Shown here: positions 42,093 through 51,250 of the stretch, piece after piece
Layout of the letters: every line of letters begins with the position of its first letter
Numbering within the stretch: the stretch's first letter is position 1
NCBI RefSeq assembly: GCF_038957035.1
Contig: NZ_CP152412.1
Span: 6,134,501 to 6,198,500, forward strand
DNA: 64,000 nt
Direction: 5' to 3'
Origin: Bradyrhizobium sp. B097
GTDB lineage: Bacteria > Pseudomonadota > Alphaproteobacteria > Rhizobiales > Xanthobacteraceae
The notes under the pieces: model-generated
What the model was told of the DNA's origin: nothing
Seen by the model: only the letters and a program-made list of their open reading frames with translations
Databases searched by the model: none
Program-made: the position numbers and the translations under genes

Positions 42093-43007
42093 ATGGCAAA
42101 ATCACTGCAGGATAAAGTCGTCATCGTCACCGGCGCGGGCCGCGGCATCGGCCGCGAGATCGCGCTGCTCTGCGCGGAGGAAGGCGCCAAGGTCGTGGTC
42201 AACGATCCCGGTGGCGCCGCCGACGGTGGCGGCTCGAGCGCGGCACCCGCCGAGGAAGTCGTCGAGGAGATCAAGAAGCGCGGCGGCACGGCCGTCGCCA
42301 ATTTCGAGTCGGTGGCGGAAGCGATCCCCGCCAGCAAGATCGTGAAGACCGCGACCGATCATTTCGGCCGGCTCGACGGCGTCGTCAACAATGCCGGCAT
42401 CCTGCGCGACATGATCTTCCACAAGATGAGCGTGGAAGCTTTCGAGGCCGTCATCAAGGTGCATCTGATGGGCTCGTTCTATGTCAGCCACGCTGCGGCG
42501 CGGATCTACCGCGAGCAGGAGTCCGGCTCGTTCGTACACTTCACCTCGACCTCCGGCCTGATCGGCAATTACGGCCAGGCCAACTACGCCGCCGCTAAGC
42601 TCGGCATCGTCGGCCTGTCGAAGTCGATCGCGCTCGACATGGGCCGCTTCAACGTGCGCTCGAACTGCGTGTCGCCGTTCGCCTGGACCCGCATGATCGG
42701 CACCATCCCGACTGAGACCGACGCCGAGAAGGCGCGCGTCGAGAAGATCAAGCAGATGGGCCCGGAGAAGATCGCGCCGGTCTGCGCCTATCTGCTCTCG
42801 GATGCCGCCAAGGACGTCACCGGTCAGATCTTCGGCGTGCGCATGAACGAGATCTTCCTGTTCGGCCAGCATCGTCCGGTACGCTCGGTTCATCGCGGCG
42901 AAGGCTGGACGCCCGAGACCGTTGCCGAGCACGGCATGCCGGCGCTGAAGGGATCGTTCGCCAAGCTCGACCGCTCGGCCGACGTCTTCACGTGGGATCC
43001 GATCTGA
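42093..43007 (+). CDS. Short-chain dehydrogenase, MFE-2-like 3-hydroxyacyl-CoA dehydrogenase type
   Basis: 304 residues. NAD(P) site TGAGRGIGREIA near residue 15, acidic Asp in VNDPGG (preference for NAD), NNAGILRD, catalytic Ser and Tyr-x-x-x-Lys in STSGLIGNYGQANYAAAKLG, and the C-terminal half ending FTWDPI. The insert GGGSSAAPAEEVVEEIKKRG is shared with the dehydrogenase part of peroxisomal multifunctional enzyme type 2, which acts on D-3-hydroxyacyl-CoAs. Together with the DUF35-thiolase genes it may form a short beta-oxidation-type unit. Confidence 0.9.
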   Translation: MAKSLQDKVVIVTGAGRGIGREIALLCAEEGAKVVVNDPGGAADGGGSSAAPAEEVVEEIKKRGGTAVANFESVAEAIPASKIVKTATDHFGRLDGVVNNAGILRDMIFHKMSVEAFEAVIKVHLMGSFYVSHAAARIYREQESGSFVHFTSTSGLIGNYGQANYAAAKLGIVGLSKSIALDMGRFNVRSNCVSPFAWTRMIGTIPTETDAEKARVEKIKQMGPEKIAPVCAYLLSDAAKDVTGQIFGVRMNEIFLFGQHRPVRSVHRGEGWTPETVAEHGMPALKGSFAKLDRSADVFTWDPI

Positions 43008-43199
43008 GCTGATCCGATTTGAATTGGGATCCGATCTGACGGTTTTATGAAAAAGTCGCCTCGGCGAACGCCGTGCACAATCGCGCACGAGGCCGGGGCG
43101 ACACACTCTTTGGTTGTTTCTTCATAGCGCGCCCGCATTGTGCCTGAATTGCGGGCGCATGATCGTCCTCCCGATAACAAAAAGCCTGGGAGGACTTTC

Positions 43200-44312
43200 G
43201 TGACAAATCCAAACAACACTGAGCAACACGAGCGCGACGGCGCGAAGGCGTTCGACCGTCGAACCATCTTGCGCGGCGCAACCGCGCTTGCTGCAACTGC
43301 GATGGCTGCATCCGATGCTGCAGCGCGCGACTTCGGCCGCAACGCGGAGCCGCAGCGTTATCCCGACCCCGACATCGTCGTGATCGACGACAAGCGCTTC
43401 AAGGCCAAGGTCGGCAACACCGCGATCAAGCGGCTGTACACCGGCTGCCTCTGGGCTGAAGGCCCGGCCTGGAACGCGCAGGGCCAGTATCTGGTGTGGA
43501 GCGACATCCCCGCCAACCGCCAGTTGCGCTATCTCGACGATGACGGCCACATCTCCGAGCAGTTCCACAAGCCGTCGAACGAGGCCAACGGCTCGACCTT
43601 CGATTTCGAAGGCCGCCAGATCACGGCCGAGCGCACGCGGCTGGTGCGCTACGAGCACGATGGAACCGTCACGTCGTTGGCCGAGCAAGCCAATGGCAAG
43701 CAGCTCAACGGGCCGAACGACATGGTCGTGCATCCCAACGACAAGTCGATCTGGTTCACCGATCCTGGCTACGGCGCGATCTCGATCTACGAGGGCCAGC
43801 GCGCCAACACCGGCTCGAACCAGCCCTACCAGAAGGAGGCCGTCTACCGCATCGATGCTGCGACCGGGCAGATCACCAAGGTTGCCGACGAACCGTTCAA
43901 GCCGAACGGCATCGCCTTCAGCCACGACTACAAGAAGGTCTATGTCTGCGACACCGGCATCACGCACTATCCGAACGCCAAGAACATCGTCTGGCAGTAC
44001 GACCTCAACGGCGACAAGCTGTCCAACCCGCGCACGCTGATCGACATGACGCTGGACGGCAAGTCTGGCTTCCCCGACGGCATGCGCGTCGACATCGACG
44101 GCAACATCTGGGTCGGCGCCGGCTGGGTCGGCCCGGGCTATGACGGCGTGCAGGTGTTCGCGCCGGACGGTCAGCGCATCGGCCAAATCCTGCTGCCAGA
44201 GACCTGCGCCAACCTCACCTTCGGCGGCAAGAAGCGCAACCGCCTGTTCATGACCGCAAGCCAGTCATTGTATGCGGTGTATGTGGAGACACGGGGCGCG
44301 CACAATTGCTAA
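43200..44312 (+). CDS. SMP-30/gluconolactonase family protein, exported
   Basis: 370 residues from the GTG at 43200, preceded by GGGAGGA at 43188-43194. A twin-arginine-like signal (FDRRTILRGATALAATAMAA) suggests export as a folded protein. The rest is a six-bladed propeller of the SMP-30 type: metal Glu in LWAEGPAWNAQGQYLVWSDI, Asn in QLNGPNDMVVHPND, Asn in FKPNGIAFS and Asp in FPDGMRVDIDGNIW. Such enzymes hydrolyse sugar lactones; the periplasmic place implies an external lactone. Single gene. Confidence 0.92.
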   Translation: MTNPNNTEQHERDGAKAFDRRTILRGATALAATAMAASDAAARDFGRNAEPQRYPDPDIVVIDDKRFKAKVGNTAIKRLYTGCLWAEGPAWNAQGQYLVWSDIPANRQLRYLDDDGHISEQFHKPSNEANGSTFDFEGRQITAERTRLVRYEHDGTVTSLAEQANGKQLNGPNDMVVHPNDKSIWFTDPGYGAISIYEGQRANTGSNQPYQKEAVYRIDAATGQITKVADEPFKPNGIAFSHDYKKVYVCDTGITHYPNAKNIVWQYDLNGDKLSNPRTLIDMTLDGKSGFPDGMRVDIDGNIWVGAGWVGPGYDGVQVFAPDGQRIGQILLPETCANLTFGGKKRNRLFMTASQSLYAVYVETRGAHNC

Positions 44313-44319
44313 TCTAACC

Positions 44320-44441
44320 GTCGTCCCGGCGCAGGCCGGGACCCATTACCACCGCTGTAGATTGTCGAAGAAAGCTGGGGCCCAAACCGTTCACGACACC
44401 ACCAGTCGTGGTTATGGGTCCCGGCATTCGCCGGGACGACG
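44320..44441. repeat. Composite inverted repeat, family B, between convergent genes
   Basis: Left hairpin CCCGGC-GCAG-GCCGGG with ACCCATTACCACCG; right TGGTTATGGGT then CCCGGC-ATTC-GCCGGG and ACGACG. It fills the space between the convergent SMP-30 and ppc genes. Confidence 0.88.
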
Positions 44442-44447
44442 CTGTGG

Positions 44448-47255
44448 CTAGCCGCTATTCCGCAACCCGGCCGAGATCCCGTTGATCGTGATCTGAATCC
44501 CGCGCAGCACCTGCTCGTCGGGGTTCTGCGCGCGATGCTCCTTCAGCAGCTCGACCTGCACATGATTGAGCGGGTCGAGATAGGGGAAGCGGTTGCGGAT
44601 GCCGCGCTCCAGCAGCGGGTTGCCTTGCAGCAGCCGGTCGTGGCCCATGATGTCGAGCAGCGTCTCGATCGAGAGATGCCACTCGCGGCGGATCTGGCCG
44701 AAGATTTTTTCGCGCAGCGCGACATCAGGCACAAGCTCGGCGTAACGCGAGGCGATCGCGATCGAGCTCTTCGCCAGCACCATGTCCATGTTGGAGAGCA
44801 GCGTGCGGAAGAACGGCCATTCCCTGTAGAGCTCCTGCAGGAACGGCATGCCCTGCTCGGGATGCCCGGCAATCCAGGTCTCGACCGCACTGCCGAAGCC
44901 ATACCAGCCCGGCAGCATCAGCCGACATTGCGCCCAGGAGAACACCCACGGAATCGCGCGCAGGTCCTCGATCTCGCGGGTCTTCTTGCGCGAGGCCGGA
45001 CGGCTGCCGATGTTCAAGGTCGCGATCTCGTTGATGACGGTCGAGCCCCAGAAATAGTCGGCAAAGCCTTCGGTTTCATAGACGAGACCACGATAAGCCT
45101 TGAAGGCGAGCGCGGAGAGCTGCTCCATCGCCTTGAGATATTCGGGGCGCGGCGCGCTGCGCCGCGGCTGCAACAGGCTGGTTTCCAGCGTGGCGGCAGC
45201 CAGGATCTCCAGATTGCTGCGGCCGACCTCGGCATTGGAATATTTCGAGGAGATGATCTCGCCCTGCTCGGTGATGCGGATCTGGCCGTTCACCGCGCCG
45301 CCGGGCTGCGCGATGATCGCGTCATAGCTCGGTCCGCCGCCGCGGCCGACCGAACCGCCGCGGCCATGGAACAGGCGCAGCCGCACGCCGTGGCGCTCGA
45401 ACACCTCGACGAGGCCGATCTCGGCCTTGTAGAGCTCCCAGCCCGAGGTGACGAAGCCGCCATCCTTGTTGCTGTCGGAGTAACCGAGCATCACCTCCTG
45501 CACGCTGCCGAGGCTGTCGACCAGCTTGCGATAGTCGTGCAGCACCAGCATGCGGTCCATGATGCCGCTCGAGGCCTGCAGGTCCTCGATGGTCTCGAAC
45601 AGCGGCACGATGTTGATGGCGCTGCGGCCGGACGGATTGACCAGCCCGACCTCCTTCAGTAGCACCGCGACCTCAAGCATGTCGGACATGCCCTTGCACA
45701 TCGAGATGATGCACTGGGGGATCACCTCGGGGCCGAACTTGGCATGCGCCTCGGCCGCGGCGCGGAACACGGCGAGCTCGCTTTGGGTCTCCTCGGAATA
45801 TTTGACGAAGGGCGAGGCCAGCGGCCGCGCGTTGCGCAATTCGCCGAGCAGCAGGTTGACGCGCGCGTCCTCGCCGAGCGCCAGATAGGACATGCCGGGA
45901 TTTGCGGTATCGAGCAGCTCGGCGATGGTGCGTTCATGCACTGCCGAGTTTTGGCGGATGTCGAGCCGCGCCAGATGGAAGCCGAAGCAATCCACCGCGC
46001 GCCGCAACTGCCGCAGCCGGCCGCGCGCGATCACGCCGGAATTGTTGGCGATCAGCGAGCGATTGAGCACGTCGAGATCGGCCTGGAACTCATTCACGCT
46101 CGCATAGGGTTCGGCCTTGCCGACCGGCGGCCGCGTGGTCTCGACCTCGAGCCGCATGGCGGTCGCCGCGAGCCGCGCATAGATGCCCGATACCGCCAGA
46201 CGATACGGCTCGCCGCTCCGATGCGGTGAGGTGTCCGGTGAGCGCTCGGCAAGGATGCGCAATTCGTCCGAGATGTCGGCGAGATGTGCCGCGAGCGAGA
46301 GCTCGGCGCCGAGCGTATGCAGCTGTTCGAGATAGAAGCTGAGGACCCGGCTCGACTGCAGCCGCAGCGTGCCGCGCATCACCTCGGCGGTGACAAACGG
46401 ATTGCCGTCGCGGTCGCCGCCGATCCAGCTTCCCATCCGGAGGAACGAGGCGAGTTCGCCCGCCTCGCCGCCTTCATTGTTCAGGCGGTCCTCCAGCGCG
46501 CAGTGCACGCGCGGGACTTCCTGCAGGAAGGTGTAATCGTAGAACGACAGGCCGTTGGCGACCTCGTCGAGCACGGTGAGCTTGGTCCGGCGCAGCAGGT
46601 TGGTCTGCCACAACGTCACGACCGCGCGGCGCAGCTGCTCGTCGCTGGCTTCGCTCTCCTCCGGCGTCATCTGCAGCCGCTCACGGCGGTCAAGCAGGTC
46701 TGCGATCTCCATCTCGCGGTCCATCGTGCTCTTGCGGCGGACCTCGGTCGGATGCGCGGTCAGGACCGGGCTGACCAGCGCGCCTTTGAAAAAGCTGCGC
46801 AGGTCGGCCGGACTGATGCCGGCCTCGCGGGCATGGACCAGCGTCTGCTCCAGCGTGCTCGGCCGCGGCGCCCCGCTGGGGGCGCAGCTGCGCATCTGGC
46901 GAATGTTGTTCTGGTCCTCGGCAATGTTGGCGAGGTGGGAGAAATAGCTGAAGGCGCGGACGATCTGCAGCGTCTCGGCGATCGACATGCCGTCGAGGAT
47001 GCCTTCCAGCTCCCGCCGTGCCAGCTTGTCCTCGTCGCGATGGAACCGGACCGAGGTCTGGCGGATGCGCTCGACCAGGTCGAACACGTCGGCCCCTTCC
47101 TGGTCGCGCACCGTATCGCCCAGCACGCGCCCCAGGAGCCGGATGTCGTTCCGGAGCCGGGCATCCTCCTCTTGTGCCGCCTTCTCAAGGAGACTGGCTT
47201 CTGCGGCGCTCCTGGCACCGAGGTCGGTCTCGGAAGGCATGGTCTGGGGTGACAT
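44448..47255 (-). CDS. ppc: Phosphoenolpyruvate carboxylase
   Basis: 935 residues, usual length. It makes oxaloacetate from phosphoenolpyruvate and bicarbonate to refill the TCA cycle. Catalytic signatures: [16 protein letters not shown] with the essential His (about residue 175), [19 protein letters not shown] (glycine-rich loop), [16 protein letters not shown], and the C terminus [15 protein letters not shown], where the canonical end NTG is NSG. No phosphorylation-site extension typical of plants. Monocistronic, convergent with the SMP-30 gene. Confidence 0.97.
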   Translation of the reverse strand: MSPQTMPSETDLGARSAAEASLLEKAAQEEDARLRNDIRLLGRVLGDTVRDQEGADVFDLVERIRQTSVRFHRDEDKLARRELEGILDGMSIAETLQIVRAFSYFSHLANIAEDQNNIRQMRSCAPSGAPRPSTLEQTLVHAREAGISPADLRSFFKGALVSPVLTAHPTEVRRKSTMDREMEIADLLDRRERLQMTPEESEASDEQLRRAVVTLWQTNLLRRTKLTVLDEVANGLSFYDYTFLQEVPRVHCALEDRLNNEGGEAGELASFLRMGSWIGGDRDGNPFVTAEVMRGTLRLQSSRVLSFYLEQLHTLGAELSLAAHLADISDELRILAERSPDTSPHRSGEPYRLAVSGIYARLAATAMRLEVETTRPPVGKAEPYASVNEFQADLDVLNRSLIANNSGVIARGRLRQLRRAVDCFGFHLARLDIRQNSAVHERTIAELLDTANPGMSYLALGEDARVNLLLGELRNARPLASPFVKYSEETQSELAVFRAAAEAHAKFGPEVIPQCIISMCKGMSDMLEVAVLLKEVGLVNPSGRSAINIVPLFETIEDLQASSGIMDRMLVLHDYRKLVDSLGSVQEVMLGYSDSNKDGGFVTSGWELYKAEIGLVEVFERHGVRLRLFHGRGGSVGRGGGPSYDAIIAQPGGAVNGQIRITEQGEIISSKYSNAEVGRSNLEILAAATLETSLLQPRRSAPRPEYLKAMEQLSALAFKAYRGLVYETEGFADYFWGSTVINEIATLNIGSRPASRKKTREIEDLRAIPWVFSWAQCRLMLPGWYGFGSAVETWIAGHPEQGMPFLQELYREWPFFRTLLSNMDMVLAKSSIAIASRYAELVPDVALREKIFGQIRREWHLSIETLLDIMGHDRLLQGNPLLERGIRNRFPYLDPLNHVQVELLKEHRAQNPDEQVLRGIQITINGISAGLRNSG

Positions 47256-47529
47256 GGCGGGCTACTCCAGAGGCTGCCGGGTTCCTCCGGAGTGTGCGCT
47301 TTTTTTGCCGCAGCGCAAGATGAACTTGGAAGCGCTGCACCACTGCCGTCGTCCCTGCGAAAGCAGGGACCCATAACCACCGATATCCGAGGTTGGCATC
47401 GGATGGGGCCGCAGCTCGCGCAACGGAGACATCTGTGGTTATGGGTCCCGGGTCGCGCGGAGCCTGTCATCGGGCGGCGCTTCGCGCCGACCCGTTGGCT
47501 TGCCCGGGACGACAGGCTTCTTTGCGGCC
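47256..47529. repeat. Intergenic region with composite repeat, family B
   Basis: The 274-bp gap between the acyl-CoA ligase and ppc genes holds a family B element at 47347-47513. Left hairpin CCCTGC-GAAA-GCAGGG; right side begins TGGTTATGGGT, then CCCGGG and a long insert that contains its own stem CGGGCGGCG-CTTCG-CGCCGACCCG before CCCGGGACGAC. The promoter of ppc should lie in 47256-47340. Confidence 0.85.
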
Positions 47530-49074
47530 CTAGATCCTCCGCCCCGCCCGCTCCCAATACGGATCGCGCAGCCGGCGCTTGAAAATCTTTCCGGAATCCT
47601 CCCGCGGCAAATTGGTCTGGATCTCGATGTGCTTGGGCACCTTGTAGTCGGCGAGCGCGGTCTTGAGCTGGGCGCGGACCGAGGCGATGTCGAGCGTGAC
47701 GCCCGGCTGCGGCTCGACCACCGCCATCAGCGCCTCGCCGAATTCCGCGTCGGGAATGCCGAACACCGCGCAATCATGCACGCCGGGGACCGCATGTAGC
47801 ACGGCCTCGATCTCGGCCGGATAGATGTTGACGCCGCCCGATATCACCATGTCGCGCTTGCGGTCGCAGATGAAGACGTAGCCGTCCGCGTCGATATAGC
47901 CGACATCGCCCGAGGTGATGAATCCCTGCCGGTCGATCTCGGCGCGCTTCTCCGACTTGTTGTGATAGGTGAAATCGGGATTGCCCGCGATCCGCGAGTA
48001 GATCTCGCCGATCTGCCCCTGCGGCACCTCCTTGCCGTCGTCGCCGATGAAGCGCAGTTCGGCGCCGGGCGAGATCTTTCCGACCGTACCGGGCTTCTTC
48101 AGCGCGTCCTCGGAATTGGCGAACGTCACCGCACCTGACTCGGTCGATCCGTAGAATTCGTAGATCACCGGTCCCCACCATTCGATCATGGCGCGCTTGA
48201 CGTCGGGCGGACAGGGCGCGGCGGCATGGATGATGTGGCGGAGCGACGACATGTCGTACTTCCGGCGCACCTCCTCCGGCAGCTTCATCAGGCGGATGAA
48301 CATCGTCGGCACCATGAAGATGGTGTCGATCTTCTCGCGCTCGATCAGCTGCAGAAACTCCTCCGCATCGAAACGCGGCATCAGCACCAGCGCGCCGCCG
48401 AGCTTGCCGGAACGCAGCCCGAACGAATTCGGCGCCGAGTGGTAGAGCGGTCCCGGCAGGATCGCGCGTGCCCCCGGTCTCAGGCCGTAGATCATCCCGC
48501 GCATCGCTTCCGCATTGGCGGTCTGTTCAGGCGTCGGCGCGAAGCGGCGCACGCCCTTCGGATGGCCCGTGGTACCCGAGGTATAGATCATGTTCTGCGG
48601 CTGCGGCACCACAGGGCCGTCATAGCGCGGGAACTGCGCGAGCCAGGATTCGAAATCGATTGCGAAATCTGGCGTCGCGAGATGATCGGGATTGATCCTG
48701 TAGTTGGCGAGGATTTCCGGCGGCGTCGGCACGCTGAGCACGGTGACATCAGCAGGGATCGCGCCGCGCAGCGGGTGCAGCATGTCGGCATGGCCGATCA
48801 GGACGCGCGTGCCGGAATCCGTCAGCACGTAGTTGATCTCCTCCGGCTTGAAGTGCCAGTTGATCGGCACGCCATAGGCGCCGAGCCGCATCGCCGCATA
48901 GGCCGCCTCGATGAAGGCGATGTCGTTGCGCATCAGCATGCAGACGCTGTCGCCCGGCTTGACGCCGAGCTTGTTCAGGCCACTCGCGATGCGCTCAGTG
49001 CGCTCGGCGACCGCAGCGTGATCGCGCCGGCGACCGCCGCTGACGATGCCGAGGAAGGGTTGGGACGTTTCCAT
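47530..49074 (-). CDS. Acyl-CoA ligase of the ANL superfamily (1)
   Basis: 514 residues. The P-loop-like motif is MIYTSGTTGHPKGVRR (about 162-177), A5 motif YEFYGSTESGAVTFA, the hinge Asp region FICDRKRDMVISGGVNIYPA, and the catalytic Lys in REDSGKIFKRRLRDPYWE. It activates a carboxylic acid to its acyl-CoA through an acyl-AMP. The N terminus is short compared with typical members (begins about 25 residues before AVAERTERIASGLNKLG), though complete in the core. The substrate is unknown. A crotonase gene lies upstream on the same strand. Confidence 0.9.
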   Translation of the reverse strand: METSQPFLGIVSGGRRRDHAAVAERTERIASGLNKLGVKPGDSVCMLMRNDIAFIEAAYAAMRLGAYGVPINWHFKPEEINYVLTDSGTRVLIGHADMLHPLRGAIPADVTVLSVPTPPEILANYRINPDHLATPDFAIDFESWLAQFPRYDGPVVPQPQNMIYTSGTTGHPKGVRRFAPTPEQTANAEAMRGMIYGLRPGARAILPGPLYHSAPNSFGLRSGKLGGALVLMPRFDAEEFLQLIEREKIDTIFMVPTMFIRLMKLPEEVRRKYDMSSLRHIIHAAAPCPPDVKRAMIEWWGPVIYEFYGSTESGAVTFANSEDALKKPGTVGKISPGAELRFIGDDGKEVPQGQIGEIYSRIAGNPDFTYHNKSEKRAEIDRQGFITSGDVGYIDADGYVFICDRKRDMVISGGVNIYPAEIEAVLHAVPGVHDCAVFGIPDAEFGEALMAVVEPQPGVTLDIASVRAQLKTALADYKVPKHIEIQTNLPREDSGKIFKRRLRDPYWERAGRRI

Positions 49075-49106
49075 TTGTCGCTGTCCGATCTGTCGTCGGG
49101 TTAAGT

Positions 49107-49208
49107 CGTCATTCCGGGGCGCGCAGAGCGCGAACTATGGTGCGCAATTGCGCACCTGAGAATCTCGAGATTCCGGGTCTGGTGCTAACGCACCATCCCG
49201 GAATGACG
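49107..49208. repeat. Inverted repeat, family C
   Basis: Arms GTCATTCCGGGGCG (left, from 49107) and CATCCCGGAATGAC (right, to 49208), with inner palindromes GGTGCGCAATTGCGCACC and AATCTCGAGATT. It separates the crotonase and ligase genes. Confidence 0.88.
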
Positions 49209-49217
49209 GCGTGACAT

Positions 49218-50030
49218 TTACCCCGCATCGGCAAACCTTGGCGCGCGCTTCTCCAGATTGGCGCGCACGGACTCGGTCTGGTTCGGGCTGCCGAGCAGCT
49301 TCTGCTGCTCGACGGATTCCGCAAGCAGCGCGGCAGCCGGATCGACCGACAGATTGTTCAGCATCCGCTTCGCGGCACGGATCGCATCCGGGCTCTTGCC
49401 GGCGATCTCGCGCGCGACCTCGAGCGCGGCGGCGCGCGGATCGTCACAGACGCGGGTGGCGAGGCCGTAAGCCTGGGCTTCCTGCGCCGAGAAAATGCGG
49501 CCGGTGTAGGTCAGCTCGCGCAGGATATCGTCGCGTACCAGGCTCGCGAGGATCGGCGTGCCGGCCATGTCGGGAACGAGGCCCCATTTGATCTCCATGA
49601 TCGACATCCGCGCATCCGGCGACAGGAAGCGCATGTCGGCGCCGAGCGCGAGCTGGAAGCCGCCGCCGAACGCGACGCCGTGGACCGCGGCGATCACGGG
49701 CACCGGAAGCTGGCGCCAGCCCCAGACCGCCTGCTGCGCGAAATTGGCCTTGCCGTGGGTACGGATGGTGAGGTCACGGTTTTCGCCGCCGGGCACCCCG
49801 TTACCGCCATCCTTCATGGCGGCGAACCGGCCCATGTCGAGGCCGGCGCAGAAGGCCCGGCCCTCGCCGGACAGCACGACCACCCGGACGCCTTTTTCCT
49901 TGGAAAGCCGGTCGGTTGCGGCGACCAATGCCTCGAACATCGCGGCATCGAGCGCGTTCATCTTGTCCGCCCGCACCAGGCGGACATCGGCGATACCGTC
50001 TGAAATCGATATCGAAACGCGATCTTCCAT
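49218..50030 (-). CDS. Crotonase/enoyl-CoA hydratase family protein (1)
   Basis: 270 residues from the second of two tandem ATGs (50030), chosen because GGAGGG is four bases upstream and too close to the first. Oxyanion hole segments GRAFCAGLDMGRFAAM and HGVAFGGGFQLALGADMRFL are present. At the catalytic Glu-2 position it reads EIKWGLVPDMAGTPILASLV, where the usual GAGGT is DMAGT; the Asp suggests isomerase or other chemistry rather than simple hydration. Divergent from the dienoyl reductase-like SDR, close to a ligase gene. Confidence 0.88.
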   Translation of the reverse strand: MEDRVSISISDGIADVRLVRADKMNALDAAMFEALVAATDRLSKEKGVRVVVLSGEGRAFCAGLDMGRFAAMKDGGNGVPGGENRDLTIRTHGKANFAQQAVWGWRQLPVPVIAAVHGVAFGGGFQLALGADMRFLSPDARMSIMEIKWGLVPDMAGTPILASLVRDDILRELTYTGRIFSAQEAQAYGLATRVCDDPRAAALEVAREIAGKSPDAIRAAKRMLNNLSVDPAAALLAESVEQQKLLGSPNQTESVRANLEKRAPRFADAG

Positions 50031-50062
50031 CATTCCCTCCGCTTTGTTCCTTGAGTTGGCGC

Positions 50063-50112
50063 TTTACACAAAGGCCGTTGTCCGCTTTTAGTCAATCGAC
50101 CAATTAACTGAC
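50063..50112 (+). promoter_or_regulatory. Candidate promoter and dyad for the dienoyl reductase-like SDR
   Basis: TTTACA at 50063-50068 and TTTAGT at 50087-50092 are separated by 18 bases and fit a sigma-70 promoter. GTCA (50091-50094) and TGAC (50109-50112) flank an AT-rich core, CGACCAATTAAC, which may be a repressor site. The motif match is modest. Confidence 0.35.
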
Positions 50113-50131
50113 AACCCCCGTGGAGGAAACG

Positions 50132-51007
50132 ATGTTCTCTGATCAGCTTCTTGCCGGGCGGCGCATACTGGTAACCGGTGGTGGCACCGGCCTTGGCAAG
50201 GCCATGGCCTCGCGGTTCCTGCAGCTCGGGGCCGAGGTGCATATCTGCGGCCGCCGCAAGAGCGTCTGCGACGAAACCGCCACCGAGCTGATGGCCGAGC
50301 ACGGCGGACGTGTGGTCAGCCACGGCGTCGATATCCGCAACGCCATGGCCGTCGACGAGATGATCGAGTCGATCTGGACCACCAGCGGTCCCCTCACCGA
50401 TCTCATCAACAACGCCGCCGGCAATTTCATCTCGCGTTCGGAAGAGCTCTCCGCGCGAGGCTTTGATGCAGTGGCCAACATCGTGATGCACGGCACCTTC
50501 TATGTGACGCATGCGGTGGGCCGGCGCTGGATCGCCGGCGGGCATCGCGGCAATGTGGTGTCGATCACCGTGACCTGGGTGCGCAACGGCTCGCCCTACG
50601 TGGTGCCATCGGCGATGAGCAAGTCGGCGATCCACGCCATGACCATGTCGCTCGCGATCGAATGGGGCCGTCACGGCATCCGCCTCAACACCATCGCGCC
50701 CGGCGAAATCCCGACCGAGGGCATGAGCAAGCGCATCAAGCCCGGTGACGAGGCCGGCGCGCGCACCAAGGCGATGAACCCGATGGGCCGCGTCGGCACC
50801 ATGGAGGAGCTGCAGAACCTCGCCGTGTTCCTGATCTCCGGCGGCTGCGACTGGATCAACGGCGAGACCATCGCCATGGACGGCGCGCAGGCGCTGGCGA
50901 TGGGCGGCAATTTCTATCAGCTGCGCGACTGGAGCGACGACGACTGGACCAAGGCGCGCGACTCGATCAAGGCCCAGAACGAGAAGGACCGCGCGGCGCG
51001 GGGCTGA
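50132..51007 (+). CDS. SDR family protein, 2,4-dienoyl-CoA reductase-like
   Basis: 291 residues from the ATG at 50132, preceded by GGAGG. NADP site TGGGTGLGKAMASRF with Arg-Arg in CGRRKS, and NNAAGNFI instead of NNAG. The usual Tyr of the YxxxK motif is replaced: the region is YVVPSAMSKSAIHAMTMSLA, as in dienoyl-CoA reductases, where the Lys is kept and the Tyr shifted. This supports a role in reducing 2,4-dienoyl-CoA during breakdown of unsaturated fatty acids with NADPH. A ligase gene follows on the same strand after a family B repeat. Confidence 0.88.
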   Translation: MFSDQLLAGRRILVTGGGTGLGKAMASRFLQLGAEVHICGRRKSVCDETATELMAEHGGRVVSHGVDIRNAMAVDEMIESIWTTSGPLTDLINNAAGNFISRSEELSARGFDAVANIVMHGTFYVTHAVGRRWIAGGHRGNVVSITVTWVRNGSPYVVPSAMSKSAIHAMTMSLAIEWGRHGIRLNTIAPGEIPTEGMSKRIKPGDEAGARTKAMNPMGRVGTMEELQNLAVFLISGGCDWINGETIAMDGAQALAMGGNFYQLRDWSDDDWTKARDSIKAQNEKDRAARG

Positions 51008-51033
51008 AGCCCGCGCTTGCGCCTCAACCTCAA

Positions 51034-51156
51034 CCGTCGTCCCTGCGAAAGCAGGGACCCATAACCACGCCTCGAAAACACCGAGCACGCTGGGGCCACA
51101 GCGCAGCTGACAACCCAATCCTGTGGTTATGGGTCCCGGCCTGCGCCGGGACGACG
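51034..51156. repeat. Composite inverted repeat, family B
   Basis: Left hairpin CCCTGC-GAAA-GCAGGG with ACCCATAACCACG; right TGTGGTTATGGGT then CCCGGC-CTGC-GCCGGG and ACGACG. The centre has GCTGGGGCCACA, also seen at 52840-52962. Confidence 0.88.
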
Positions 51157-51250
51157 ATGTTGAAATAGCGCGGTCACCTCCCCCGTATTGTTTTTCCTGC
51201 GCGATGCCGCCACACTCCGCACAATCAAAACAAGACGTCACGGGGGAAAC

